A stretch of DNA of 64,000 nucleotides, taken from Actinomadura madurae (GTDB taxonomy: Bacteria; Actinomycetota; Actinomycetes; Streptosporangiales; Streptosporangiaceae). The DNA lies in contig NZ_FOVH01000021.1 in NCBI RefSeq assembly GCF_900115095.1, positions 106,579-170,578 of the forward strand, in the 5' to 3' direction. Below are positions 56,216-64,000 of this stretch, piece after piece. A program made the translations under genes and the position numbers. Below the pieces are notes generated by a model. The model was given only the letters and a program-made list of their open reading frames with translations. It did no database searches and was not told the DNA's origin. Numbering within the stretch: the stretch's first letter is position 1; the number at the start of each line of letters is the position of its first letter.

Positions 56216-58807
56216 CTATTGGGCCATGTCGACGAAGCGGCTGTAGTGGCCCTGGAAGGCGACCGTGACGGTGGCGGTCGGGCCGTTGCGGTGCTTGGCC
56301 ACGATCAGGTCGGCCTCACCGGCGCGCGGCGACTCCTTCTCGTAGGCGTCCTCGCGATGCAGCAGGATCACCATGTCCGCATCCTGCTCGATGCTGCCCG
56401 ATTCGCGTAGGTCGGAGACCATGGGCTTCTTGTCGGTTCGCTGCTCGGGGCCTCGGTTGAGCTGCGACAGCGCGATGACCGGGACGCCCAGCTCCTTCGC
56501 GAGCAGCTTCAGCGACCGGGAGAACTCCGAGACCTCGACCTGGCGGCTCTCCACCCGCTTGCCGGACGTCATCAGCTGCAGGTAGTCGATGATGACGAGC
56601 CGCAGGTCGTGCTGCTGCTTGAGGCGGCGGCACTTCGCGCGGATCTCCATCATCGACATGTTCGGCGAGTCGTCGATGAACAGCGGCGCCTCGGCCACCT
56701 CGCTCATGCGGCGGGCGAGGCGCGTCCAGTCCTCGTCCTGCATGGTGCCCGAGCGCATCGCGTGCAGCGCCACCCGCGCCTCGGCGGACAGCAGCCGCAT
56801 GGTGATCTCGTTGCGTCCCATCTCCAGGCTGAAGAACGCCGAGGTCAGACCGTGCTTGATGGACGCGGCGCGGGCGAAGTCGAGCGCGAGCGTCGAGTTG
56901 TGCGTGGGGATGCAGGAACGCCCCGCCAGGTACATGTGGTCGGCGTTGTCGACCTGCACGCACCGGACCGGCACGCTCTCGACCGGCCGGACGTCCACGA
57001 TGTGCCGCACCGGAGCGCCCGGGTGGACGATGCCGCGCTCCCGGGCGGCCTTGCGCGACAGCCGGAACACCGGCTCGCGCGGCGTGAAGCCGACCTGGTG
57101 CATCGGCTCGGACAGGGGCTCCCCGGCCGGGTCGGCGGTCAGCTCGGCGGGGTGGCCGAGGCTGAGGACGAGCTCGCGCACCCCGCCGGCGAGCCGGGCG
57201 CTGGAGAAGACCACGTCGACGCGCCCGTCACCGGACAGGTGGCCGGCGACGTCGAGGATCCCGGCGAGCAGCGCCCGGCGCTGGGCCGCGGACGCCCGCA
57301 GGTACGGCGCCGGGATGTGCGCGCCGTCCAGCAGGCCGAGGCCGCCGAGCCGCTCGCGCAGGCCGGGCAGGAGGTGGCAGCCGGGGACCGGCTCCGGGAC
57401 GACGTGTTGACCGGCCGCCTCGATCCGGGCGATGACCTCGCCGTCGAGGCAGGTGATGCGGGCCTCGTCCTCGTCTCCGGCACCTAGCCACACGCCGAGG
57501 ACGTACGGGGCGACGGGCAGGTCGGCCTCGGGCAGGTCGAAGGCCGCGGCGACCCCGACGGTGTGGGCCGGACGCCCCTCGTGCCGGAGCGTCGCGTGGA
57601 TCTGCTCGGTCGTCCGGATCCGGGGACCCCCGGTGAGCGGCGGGACGGGCTCGTTCGCGGAGGCGGCCGTGCCGTGGCCGCCCTTGCCCGCCGGAAGGTG
57701 GCGCCTGCCGGGCGTCGCCTGGTTCGGTGCGTGCCCACCGGCGCGGGCGGCCTGCCCGTGGAATCGCCGGACGAACTCGTCCCAGCGCGCGGGATCGGCG
57801 AGGTGCCGGACGCCGGGTGCCGTCGGGGCGCGGCCGGGAGTGCCGCACCGCCCGGCGAGGGCGCGCGCGGGAGACGCCGTCCGGCCGGAGAAGTCGCCCC
57901 AGCGAGGCGAGGCGGCGCCGGACCTCGTGGTGCGCCACTGGTGCTCGGCGTCGGCGACGATGACCTCGCCGTCGGAGAATTCGATCTCATAGCAGGGGCG
58001 GTCGTACATGACGTCGCTCACGGCGACGACGCGCGTCGGCTTGCCATCGGCTCCGATCAGATGATCACCAACGGACACGTCGCCCATAGTGGTCCACCCC
58101 AACGGTGTTGCAAGGGGAGTGTTCAGACAAACCGCCTTGCCCATGGCAGGTCTCGCTGCCACCACGATCATCTGCCCGGGGTGGAGGCCGTTGGTGAGGG
58201 CGTCGAGGTCGGCGAAGCCGGTGGGGCAGCCGACCATCTGGCCGCCGCGGCTGCCGATCGCCTCGATCTCGTCCAGCGCGCCCGGCATGATCTCCGAGAG
58301 CGCGACGTAGTCTTCGCCGGCGCGCTTCTCGGCGATGGCGAACACCTCGGCCTGGGCGCGGTCGAGGACCTCGTCGGCGTCTGCGCCGTCGGCCGCGTAG
58401 CCCATCTGGACGATGCGGGTGCCGGTCTCGACCAGGCGGCGCAAGATCGCCCGCTCGTGGACGATCTTCGCGTAGTACCCGGCGTTCGCCGCGGTCGGTA
58501 CGAGGGAGATCAGCGTGTGCAGGTAGGGGGCGCCGCCGATGCGGCCGATCTCGCCGTTCTTGGTGAGCTCGCCGGCGACGGTGACGGCGTCGGCCGGGTC
58601 GCCGCGGCCGTAGAGGTCGAGGACGACGTCGTAGATGATCTGGTGCGCGGGACGGTAGAAGTCGGGGGTGCGCAGCAGCTCGACGACCTCGGCGATCGCG
58701 TCCTGAGAGAGCAGCATGCCGCCGAGGACGCCCTGCTCCGCCGAGATGTCGTGGGGAGGGGTGCGCTCGAATTCGTGGTCCTGCGGGCCGATATCCGCCA
58801 CGCTCAC
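56216..58807 (-). CDS. dnaB: Replicative DNA helicase DnaB interrupted by an intein
   Basis: 863 codons from a GTG at 58807. Spliced helicase is 450 residues (codons 1-224 and 638-863). N-terminal domain: PPHDISAEQGVLGGMLLSQDAIAEVVELL. RecA-like core: Walker A ARPAMGK|STLALDF, rejoined only after the intein leaves; Walker B LVIIDYLQLM; IALSQLNRGPEQRTDKKPMVSDLRESGSIEQDADMVILLHRED. Loads at the fork, unwinding 5' to 3'. Without protein splicing the helicase would be inactive because the P-loop is interrupted. No dnaC-type loader gene here. The DnaA-box-like sites upstream suggest initiation-linked control. Confidence 0.95.
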   Translation of the reverse strand: MSVADIGPQDHEFERTPPHDISAEQGVLGGMLLSQDAIAEVVELLRTPDFYRPAHQIIYDVVLDLYGRGDPADAVTVAGELTKNGEIGRIGGAPYLHTLISLVPTAANAGYYAKIVHERAILRRLVETGTRIVQMGYAADGADADEVLDRAQAEVFAIAEKRAGEDYVALSEIMPGALDEIEAIGSRGGQMVGCPTGFADLDALTNGLHPGQMIVVAARPAMGKAVCLNTPLATPLGWTTMGDVSVGDHLIGADGKPTRVVAVSDVMYDRPCYEIEFSDGEVIVADAEHQWRTTRSGAASPRWGDFSGRTASPARALAGRCGTPGRAPTAPGVRHLADPARWDEFVRRFHGQAARAGGHAPNQATPGRRHLPAGKGGHGTAASANEPVPPLTGGPRIRTTEQIHATLRHEGRPAHTVGVAAAFDLPEADLPVAPYVLGVWLGAGDEDEARITCLDGEVIARIEAAGQHVVPEPVPGCHLLPGLRERLGGLGLLDGAHIPAPYLRASAAQRRALLAGILDVAGHLSGDGRVDVVFSSARLAGGVRELVLSLGHPAELTADPAGEPLSEPMHQVGFTPREPVFRLSRKAARERGIVHPGAPVRHIVDVRPVESVPVRCVQVDNADHMYLAGRSCIPTHNSTLALDFARAASIKHGLTSAFFSLEMGRNEITMRLLSAEARVALHAMRSGTMQDEDWTRLARRMSEVAEAPLFIDDSPNMSMMEIRAKCRRLKQQHDLRLVIIDYLQLMTSGKRVESRQVEVSEFSRSLKLLAKELGVPVIALSQLNRGPEQRTDKKPMVSDLRESGSIEQDADMVILLHREDAYEKESPRAGEADLIVAKHRNGPTATVTVAFQGHYSRFVDMAQ
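56897..58135 (-). mobile_element. Class 3 intein within dnaB, degenerate homing endonuclease
   Basis: 413 codons between the P-loop Lys and Ser. It starts AVCLNTPLATPLGWTTMGDV and ends GRSCIPTHN before Ser. The first residue is Ala, not Cys/Ser, and the WCT signature of class 3 inteins is present: Trp67 in ADAEHQW (block B), Cys392 in VRCVQVDNADHMYLAG (block F), Thr411 in IPTHN (block G). The middle contains remnants of two LAGLIDADG motifs: VLGVWLGAGDEDEA (normally LGDG) and LLAGILDVAGHLSGDG (normally LLxGLMDTDG). Both have lost acidic residues, so it probably cannot home. A Gly/Pro/His-rich insert lies between. Confidence 0.88.
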
Positions 58808-59137
58808 CGCCGCACCCCCATCTTCGTGGTCGCCGTCCGCCCCGTCGCCGACCCGTTCACCTCACGTCTACCTGACGCGTCGGACATTCTCGCGACCCCG
58901 CGCCGCCGCGGGCAAAGCAGCCTGTGGACGACCCTGTGGACTCCCTGTGCAGACACGCCGATTCGGTTGTGCACGACCTGTGGACAACTTTGTGGATTCG
59001 TCGTGGACGACCTCGACGGCATCCCGCTAACCTGCGGGAACGCCGTCCACGGGGTGTGTGAGAAAGAAAGTCGGCCGATCGTCCTGATGTAAGGCTTGAA
59101 TTTCGTACGAACGTTACAGCCTGGTACCCTCGGCGCG
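58808..59137. promoter_or_regulatory. dnaB/MATE intergenic region with clustered DnaA-box-like sites
   Basis: 330 bp. Reading TGTGGA as the inverted DnaA core, sites lie at 58923 (TGTGGACGA), 58935 (TGTGGACTC), 58979 (TGTGGACAA, a perfect TTGTCCACA box), 58991 (TGTGGATTC) and 59002 (CGTGGACGA). All are in the same orientation. At the far end TACCCT (59125-59130) is a likely leaderless -10 for the MATE gene. The AT-richer stretch 58960-59010 also fits the dnaB promoter side. Confidence 0.55.
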
Positions 59138-60463
59138 ATGACCTCCCCCCGCCGGCTCGCGACCCCGCACGACCGCGAGATCCTGCGCCTGGCCGTGCCG
59201 GCCTTCGGCGCGCTCGTCGCCGAACCGCTCTTCCTGCTGTCCGACACGGCGATCGTCGGGCATCTCGGCACCGCCCAGCTCGGCGGACTGGGCGTCGCCG
59301 GGCAAGCCCTGACCACCATCGTCTACGTCTGCGTCTTCCTCGCCTACGGCACGACCGCCGGGGTGGCGCGCCAGGTCGGCGCGGGGGACATGCGGGCCGC
59401 GATCAGGCAGGGCATCGACGGCCTGTGGCTCGCGCTCGCCATCGGCGCGGCACTGGTCGTGGCCGGCTGGCCGCTGGTCTCCTGGATCGTCGACGCGTTC
59501 GGCGCGTCTCCCGGCGTCGCGCCGCACGCCGAGACGTACCTCAAGATCAGCCTGTTGGGCATCCCGGGGATGCTGCTCGTGTTCGCCGGGACCGGCGTAC
59601 TCCGCGGCCTCCAGGACACGCGCACCCCGCTCGCCGTTTCGGTCGGCGGCTTCTCACTGAACCTGCTGCTCAACGCACTGTTCGTGCTCGTCCTGGACTG
59701 GGGGATCGCCGGCTCCGCGTGGGGGACCGTCCTCGCCCAGACGGGCAGCGCGGCCGTCTACGTGGCCGTGGTGCTGCGCGGCGCGCGCGAGCACGGCGCC
59801 CCCGTCCGTCCCGACCTGGACGGGTTGTGGACGTCGGCCACCGCGGGCTTCGGCCTTTTCGTCCGGACGGCGGCGCTGCGCATCGTCCTCATCGTCGGGA
59901 CGTCGATCGCGGCCCGGATGGGGGACCCGGAGATCGCCGCCTTCCAGGTCGGTTTCCAGATCTGGACGCTCATGGCGTTCGCGCTCGACGCCATCGCGAT
60001 CGCCGGGCAGGCCATCACGGGACGCTACCTGGGCGCGTCCGACCTCGCGGGCACCCGGGCCGTCACCCGCCGGATGGTCGGGTGGGGCATCGGGTGCGGC
60101 ATCGCGTTCGGGCTGGCGATCCTCGCCGTGCGGCCGTGGCTGCCGGGCCTCTTCACCTCCGACGGCGACGTCCGGAACCTCCTCCTCGCTTCCCTGCTGC
60201 TCGTCGCGGTCCTGCAACCGGTCGCCGGCGTGGTGTTCGTCCTGGACGGCATCCTGATCGGCGCCGGTGACGGCCCCTACCTCGCCGTGACGACGCTGCT
60301 CGCGACCGCCGTCTTCATGCCGGCGGCCATCGTCCTCTACCGGGCGGACGCGGGCCTCGTCGGACTGTGGACGGCGATCGGCCTGTGGATGCTGACCCGC
60401 ATGCTCACCCTCGGCCTCCGCGCCCGCGGCGACCGCTGGATGGTCACCGGCGCGGTCCGCTGA
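59138..60463 (+). CDS. MATE-family efflux transporter
   Basis: 441 residues from ATG 59138 with TACCCT eight bases upstream, leaderless. Twelve helices. MATE signatures: PAFGALVAEPLFLLSDTAIVGHLGTAQLGGLGVAG near the N-terminus, GVLRGLQDTRTPLAVSVGGFSLNLLLNALFVL, and a matching second half (AAFQVGFQIWTLMAFALDAIAIAGQAITGRYLGASDL). Na+ or H+ coupled multidrug/metabolite exporter (DinF branch). MATE between rplI and dnaB is a common actinobacterial order. Confidence 0.93.
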   Translation: MTSPRRLATPHDREILRLAVPAFGALVAEPLFLLSDTAIVGHLGTAQLGGLGVAGQALTTIVYVCVFLAYGTTAGVARQVGAGDMRAAIRQGIDGLWLALAIGAALVVAGWPLVSWIVDAFGASPGVAPHAETYLKISLLGIPGMLLVFAGTGVLRGLQDTRTPLAVSVGGFSLNLLLNALFVLVLDWGIAGSAWGTVLAQTGSAAVYVAVVLRGAREHGAPVRPDLDGLWTSATAGFGLFVRTAALRIVLIVGTSIAARMGDPEIAAFQVGFQIWTLMAFALDAIAIAGQAITGRYLGASDLAGTRAVTRRMVGWGIGCGIAFGLAILAVRPWLPGLFTSDGDVRNLLLASLLLVAVLQPVAGVVFVLDGILIGAGDGPYLAVTTLLATAVFMPAAIVLYRADAGLVGLWTAIGLWMLTRMLTLGLRARGDRWMVTGAVR

Positions 60464-60513
60464 AATCCGCGAATCACACCCGCACCGGCCATCACACTCG
60501 CTACTATTCGAAC

Positions 60514-60702
60514 ATGTGTTCCACACACGGCGAGCGGATGGCCCGGCTGACTCAGGCGATCGACGACCTGGCGGCGGAGGGCCTCGCCGGCCTGCCCCCG
60601 GAGACCCTGGTCGAACGGGTCGCGGGCATCTGGTCGCTCGTCGAGGGCATCGACCCGGAGATCGCCCGCCGCCGCACCCGCTACACGACCCCCGAGACGT
60701 GA
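60514..60702 (+). CDS. Small protein (62 aa), unknown
   Basis: ATG 60514, seven bases after TACTAT (60502-60507): leaderless. MCSTHGERMARLTQAIDDLAAEGLAGLPPETLVERVAGIWSLVEGIDPEIARRRTRY is an acidic helical protein resembling the N-terminal helices of DUF222/HNH proteins, but the rest of that family is absent. Two Cys/His at the start (MCSTHGER). Stops 4 bp before the convergent amidase. Unknown function. Confidence 0.5.
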   Translation: MCSTHGERMARLTQAIDDLAAEGLAGLPPETLVERVAGIWSLVEGIDPEIARRRTRYTTPET

Positions 60703-60706
60703 CCGC

Positions 60707-61522
60707 TCAGCCGCCGAGCGGTGGCAGGATCTGCAGGACCGAACCCGAGCCGTCGACCGCCTTCCCCACCCCCGCCGAGCTCCCCAGACGGGCGGCCACC
60801 GCCTTGCGGAGCTCGGGCAGCCGCGCGTAGAGGACGTCCCCCGGGCACGAGGTGTTGTTGAGGTCGCGGTGCCCGATGATGGCGCTGGACGGATCAAGGC
60901 CGTACTGCCGGCACAGCCAGACGCACACCTCCAGCAGCGAGCTCCACAGGCGGTCCGGCACCGCCTTCGTCACGTAGGTGCCCTCGTTCTCGATGCCGAT
61001 CGTGTGCTCGTTGTGGTGCAGGACCTGCGCGCCGACGGCGAGGTTCCCCGCCCGGACAGACCGCAGGCTCCGGTTCCGCCCCTCCATCACGATGCCGCCG
61101 CGGCTGATGGTGAGCTGCTGGCCGGTGTCGTCCCAGCCGTTGCCGTCCATGTGCATGTTCTGGATGGCCCGCGACAGGCCGAACGCGTGGGCGAGCGAAC
61201 CGTCCTTGGAGTTCCCCGTGGCCGTGTGGTGCACGATGATGCGGTCCGGCGCCCGCCCGAGGATCCTCGCCGGACGCCGAGGCGGCCTCGCGTTCCACTG
61301 CGCACGCGTGTACACGTGCGGGGCCTCGGCCCTGAACATGACCTGCTCGCCGGTCCCGTGAAGACGTTCGTCCGCCATGGCCACATTCTGGTGGGACGTC
61401 CCCCAGGACATCATCTCCAGCAGTCCCGCTCCCACCGCACCCCCGATGAGCGACCGTCGCGTCACGCGCCGGACCGCCCCGTCCCGGTCGCTCGCGCCCT
61501 CCCCCGAATGCGCGTTCACCAC
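60707..61522 (-). CDS. Secreted N-acetylmuramoyl-L-alanine amidase (PGRP type)
   Basis: 271 residues from a GTG at 61522 with AAGGGGACG upstream. Twin-arginine signal VTRRSLIGGAVGAGLLEMMSWG. Amidase_2/PGRP domain: TRAQWNARPP, zinc His in IIVHHTATGN, HHNEHTIGIENEGTY, and IGHRDLNNTSCPGDVLYARLPELR with the catalytic Tyr/His/Lys environment (HRDLNNTSCPGD). Cleaves the amide between MurNAc and L-Ala in peptidoglycan. Acts outside the cell. Confidence 0.9.
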   Translation of the reverse strand: MVNAHSGEGASDRDGAVRRVTRRSLIGGAVGAGLLEMMSWGTSHQNVAMADERLHGTGEQVMFRAEAPHVYTRAQWNARPPRRPARILGRAPDRIIVHHTATGNSKDGSLAHAFGLSRAIQNMHMDGNGWDDTGQQLTISRGGIVMEGRNRSLRSVRAGNLAVGAQVLHHNEHTIGIENEGTYVTKAVPDRLWSSLLEVCVWLCRQYGLDPSSAIIGHRDLNNTSCPGDVLYARLPELRKAVAARLGSSAGVGKAVDGSGSVLQILPPLGG

Positions 61523-61606
61523 CGTCCCCCTTCATTCCGCGATTATGTGATCACGGAACGTAATCGCCCCAAAGTTGACCACCCAAACACAGGGCGATTC
61601 ACGGAC

Positions 61607-61620
61607 GTTTCACGCGAAAC
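61607..61620. promoter_or_regulatory. parS-like site (13 of 14 matches)
   Basis: GTTTCACGCGAAAC versus the ParB-binding parS GTTTCACGTGAAAC; only one centre base differs. The region is likely near oriC by gene content. It could be a weak or degenerate ParB site. Confidence 0.5.
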
Positions 61621-62164
61621 CATGGCCATAACACCACCCCACCCACCCCGAAGGCCCCGCAAGCCCCCGTCCACCCCAACCCCGGACAACCCACCGCCCA
61701 ACAACACCCCACCCCAGACCCCGGTCCCCGCCACTTTCACCCCGGACAAAGCCCCCCAACGCACCCCACGGCGGAAGCACGAGCAGCGGAACGGACCAAT
61801 AACCCGTACGGTGTCGCCTCAGCCCCGGCGGCCGGCCGCGCCGCCACAGCCAACGAGCGGGCGAACCCGATCCCGCGGAGCGCGGCGCGGAAGCCCGTCG
61901 CCATCAACGAAACGATCTCCAGGAGACGAGATGCGGTCGGCGAGAACCGCCCACACGAGGCAGCGACAGGAGCATGGCCCGCCCCGAGGGCGGCGCGAGG
62001 TGCGTCGAGGCGAAACGCCGGCGAGCTAGAAACGGTCGCGCGAGGCGACGGCGTCCGGAGCATGACCTGGACCGAGAGCGGCGCTGGGTGGGGCGGGCGC
62101 GGTGTGGGTGGCGGGACGCGGTGGTGCGTGTAGGGGCGGTGGGGGTGGGGTGTCTGGAAATGGT

Positions 62165-62196
62165 GACGGCCCCCGTCCGGGTGGGCGGGGGCCGTC
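62165..62196 (-). terminator. Terminator of the rpsF-ssb-rpsR-rplI operon
   Basis: 11-bp perfect stem GACGGCCCCCG/CGGGGGCCGTC with a 10-base loop, 13 bases after the rplI stop on the minus strand. Confidence 0.82.
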
Positions 62197-62209
62197 GGTG
62201 GAGCGGGTG

Positions 62210-62656
62210 TCAGGCCTCGAGGACGTTGACGTCGATCGTGGCGTTGACGTCGCTGTGCAGGCGGACGCTGACGCGGTGGGTGCCGACGGTCTTGATCGGG
62301 TTGCCGATCTCGATGCGGCGGCGGTCGAGGTCGGGGCCGTTCGCGGCGCGGACGGCCTCGGCGATGTCGGCGGCCGTCACGGCGCCGAAGAGGCGGCCGT
62401 TGCTGCCGGTGCGGGTGCGCAGCGTGACGCGCAGCCCGCCGAGCCGGTCGGCGACCTCCTTGGCGTGCTCGACGGTCGCGATCTCGCGGGCCGAACGCGC
62501 CTTCTTGATGGAGTCGATCTCCTTCTCGGCGCCCCGGGTCCACCTGATCGCGAACCCGCGGGGGACGAGGTAGTTGCGGCCGTAGCCGTCGCGGACCTCG
62601 ATGACGTCTCCGGGCTCGCCGAGCCCGGAGACCTGCTGGGTCAGGATGAGCTTCAT
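62210..62656 (-). CDS. rplI: 50S ribosomal protein L9
   Basis: 148 residues (MKLILTQQVSGLGEPGDVIEVRDGYGRNYLVPRGFAIRWTRG), standard L9 with N-terminal domain, connecting helix (about 40-75) and C-terminal domain (GSNGRLFGAVTAADIAEAV). Last gene of the operon, ends near a terminator. Confidence 0.97.
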   Translation of the reverse strand: MKLILTQQVSGLGEPGDVIEVRDGYGRNYLVPRGFAIRWTRGAEKEIDSIKKARSAREIATVEHAKEVADRLGGLRVTLRTRTGSNGRLFGAVTAADIAEAVRAANGPDLDRRRIEIGNPIKTVGTHRVSVRLHSDVNATIDVNVLEA

Positions 62657-62672
62657 GATCGTTCCTCCTGCC

Positions 62673-62909
62673 TCAGCGCGCGGTGCTGGTGTACGGCAGC
62701 AGCGCCATCTCGCGCGCGTTCTTGATCGCCGTGGCGACGTCGCGCTGGTGCTGGGTGCAGTTGCCGGTCACCCGCCGGGCACGGATCTTGCCGCGGTCGG
62801 AGATGAACTTCCGCAGCAGGCCCGTGTCCTTGTAGTCGACGTAGGAGATCTTCTCCTGGCAGAAAACGCAAACCTTCTTCTTCGGCTTGCGGGGAGGTGG
62901 CTTCGCCAT
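62673..62909 (-). CDS. rpsR: 30S ribosomal protein S18
   Basis: 78 residues (MAKPPPRKPKKKVCVFCQEKISYVDYKDTGLLRKFISDRGKIRARRVTGNCTQHQRDVATAIKNAREMALLPY). The CVFC and CTQH residues make this the zinc-containing (C+) version. Sixteen bases before rplI. Confidence 0.97.
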   Translation of the reverse strand: MAKPPPRKPKKKVCVFCQEKISYVDYKDTGLLRKFISDRGKIRARRVTGNCTQHQRDVATAIKNAREMALLPYTSTAR

Positions 62910-62966
62910 CGTGGTGCTCCTTTGGGAGAGCCCCGCTCACGCGGGAATGGACGTGTACTTGATCTG

Positions 62967-63527
62967 TTAGAAGGGCGGGTCGTCGGAGAAGCCTCCGCCG
63001 CCCCCGCCGCCGCCGCTGGTGGCCCACGGGTCGTCGGCCGGCGCGCCGCCCTGCTGGCCGCCGCCGAAACCACCGCCGCCCTGCTGGCCTCCGCCGCCGA
63101 AGCCGCCGCCGCCCTGGCCGCCGCCTCCGCCGCCGCCGAAACCACCGCCGCCCCCGCCCTGCCGCTGGGTCTTGTTGACCTTGGCGGTGGCGTTGCGCAG
63201 CGACGGGCCGACCTCGTCGACCTCGATCTCGAAGACGGTGCGCTTCTCACCCTCGCGGGTCTCGTAGGAGCGCTGCTTGAGGCGTCCCTGCACGATCACC
63301 CGCATGCCGCGCTGCAGGGTCTCGGCCACGTTCTCGGCGGCCTGCCGCCAGACGTTGCAGGTCAGGAACAGCGCCTCGCCGTCCTTCCAGTCGCCCGACT
63401 GGCGGTCGAAGAACCGCGGCGTCGAGGCGATGCGGAAGGACGCGACCGCCTGGCCGCTCGGCGTGAAACGCAGATTCGGGTCCTCGACGAGGTTCCCGAC
63501 GATCGTGATTACGGTGTCGCCTGCCAT
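62967..63527 (-). CDS. ssb: Single-stranded DNA-binding protein
   Basis: 186 residues. OB fold 1-110 (VITIVGNLVEDPNLRFTPSGQAVASFRIASTPR... LFLTCNVWRQAAENVAETLQRGMRVIVQGRLKQRSYETREGEKRTVFEIEVDEVGPSL). A Gly/Gln-rich linker, then acidic tail DDPPF that binds partner proteins. SSB within the rpsF-rpsR operon is the housekeeping copy. Confidence 0.96.
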   Translation of the reverse strand: MAGDTVITIVGNLVEDPNLRFTPSGQAVASFRIASTPRFFDRQSGDWKDGEALFLTCNVWRQAAENVAETLQRGMRVIVQGRLKQRSYETREGEKRTVFEIEVDEVGPSLRNATAKVNKTQRQGGGGGGFGGGGGGGQGGGGFGGGGQQGGGGFGGGQQGGAPADDPWATSGGGGGGGGFSDDPPF

Positions 63528-63564
63528 GGGGCTCGCTCCGGCTGCTGAGAGGGCTGAGCCAGGC

Positions 63565-63855
63565 TCAGTGGACCTCGGGGCGGATGACCTTGGTACGGAG
63601 GATCGACTCGCTCAGGTTGAGCTGCCGGTCGAGCTCCTTGACCGTGGCAGGCTCAGCCGACAGGTCGACCACCGCGTAGATGCCTTCGGACTTCTTCTGG
63701 ATGTCGTACGCCAGGCGCCGGCGGCCCCAGACGTCGATCTTCTCCACGCTGCCGCCGCCGTCCTTGACGACCTTCAGGTACGGGTCGAGCGCCGCGTTGG
63801 CGGTGCGCTCGTCGATGGCGGGGTCGAGAATGGCCATGAGTTCGTAACGACGCAT
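63565..63855 (-). CDS. rpsF: 30S ribosomal protein S6
   Basis: 96 residues (MRRYELMAILDPAIDERTANAALDPYLKVVKDGGGSVEKIDVWGRRRLAYDIQKKSEGIYAVVDLSAEPATVKELDRQLNLSESILRTKVIRPEVH), standard S6, first gene of rpsF-ssb-rpsR-rplI. The promoter must lie in 63856-64000 or beyond the window. Confidence 0.97.
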   Translation of the reverse strand: MRRYELMAILDPAIDERTANAALDPYLKVVKDGGGSVEKIDVWGRRRLAYDIQKKSEGIYAVVDLSAEPATVKELDRQLNLSESILRTKVIRPEVH

Positions 63856-64000
63856 GCTGTGTCCCTACCTCCTCTGGACTGATGCGGTCACGGTCTCTCC
63901 GTGACAGGAGGGCTGTTGCGTCCCCCGCGGCGGCGCCGAACCCCGGATCGCCGGGCGCACCTGCCGCGAGACCGGTCCAGGCTACCAACACTCGGCAGCG

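Larger units (their letters stand above)
61523..62209. other. 687-bp region without genes, with parS-like site and a terminator
   Basis: Between amidase start and rplI stop. Several frames are open but lack codon bias or homology (low-complexity Pro/Arg runs). Contains the near-parS element (61607) and, at the far end, the rplI terminator (62165). The amidase promoter should lie within 61530-61600. Confidence 0.5.

Noticed and set aside
58129..58135. Intein starting at Cys (CLNTP) as a class 1 intein
   Set aside because: That boundary would leave GKAV in the P-loop. Starting at Ala restores GKST and the W-C-T residues fit class 3.
61543..61764. Small minus-strand frame with MVSRETS
   Set aside because: Low-complexity Gly/Val protein; the VSRET segment is only the translation of the parS-like site.

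Overview
The window is a high-GC actinobacterial chromosome segment. Very high G+C at third codon positions, frequent GTG/TTG starts, many genes with a -10 hexamer placed directly before the start codon (leaderless transcripts), F420-type oxidoreductase, DUF5063-recR-ybaB-dnaX order and a class 3 intein in dnaB all fit the Streptosporangiales, most likely Actinomadura or another Thermomonosporaceae. Genus assignment is inference from gene content only.

Layout. 1-9.1 kb: 3' end of a methionyl-tRNA synthetase gene, a PucR-type sensor fragment, two tiny conserved genes, MerR and MarR regulators (the latter with a tandem palindromic operator in front of a tautomerase), an S9 peptidase, TetR, then aspartokinase and aspartate-semialdehyde dehydrogenase. 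9.1-10.6 kb: F420-dependent oxidoreductase with an ArsR repressor. 10.8-16.8 kb: the most unusual region. An orphan OmpR-type response regulator that lacks its phospho-acceptor Asp precedes a tightly overlapping five-gene operon: three ATP-grasp enzymes, a mannitol-1-phosphate-dehydrogenase-like enzyme and an MFS transporter. Three direct repeats with 11-bp spacing, the geometry OmpR-family regulators bind, lie between regulator and operon. 17-22 kb: DNA maintenance block (DUF5063, recR, ybaB, dnaX), SRP RNA and tRNA-Ser(GGA). 22-28 kb: a decayed SUKH gene, Lrp regulator, a blasticidin-S-deaminase-like enzyme, MFS/FadR pair and a large HTH-TPR regulator. 28-33.7 kb: PH-domain membrane protein, upp, Tat-exported phospholipase C, two tRNA-deaminase-associated paralogues, tadA and tRNA-Ser(CGA). 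33.7-44 kb: small regulators with their membrane-protein targets, B3/4 and EamA proteins, a stand-alone DnaN, and an Ada-AlkA/Ogt alkylation repair pair. 44-52.8 kb: methyltransferase, regulators, SDR/hydrolase pair, ECF41 sigma factor, PadR with a 26-bp palindrome. 52.8-56 kb: a multi-repeat membrane protein and an NDH-2-like flavoprotein carrying the same repeat as an N-terminal membrane domain. 56-64 kb: dnaB with a class 3 intein splitting the P-loop, DnaA-box-like sites, MATE exporter, Tat-secreted amidase, a parS-like site, and the rpsF-ssb-rpsR-rplI operon. The last block is usually close to oriC in actinobacteria.

How the genes work together. Housekeeping operons (ask/asd, recR block, rpsF operon, upp, tadA) are interspersed with many regulator-target pairs, and several pairs show a readable operator between them (MarR/tautomerase, ArsR/LLM, Lrp/deaminase, winged-helix/membrane protein, XRE-cupin/B3-4, PadR). 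The ATP-grasp operon looks like a self-contained small-molecule pathway with its own regulator and exporter. Its product is unknown. All assignments come from reading the sequence. No database search was run.
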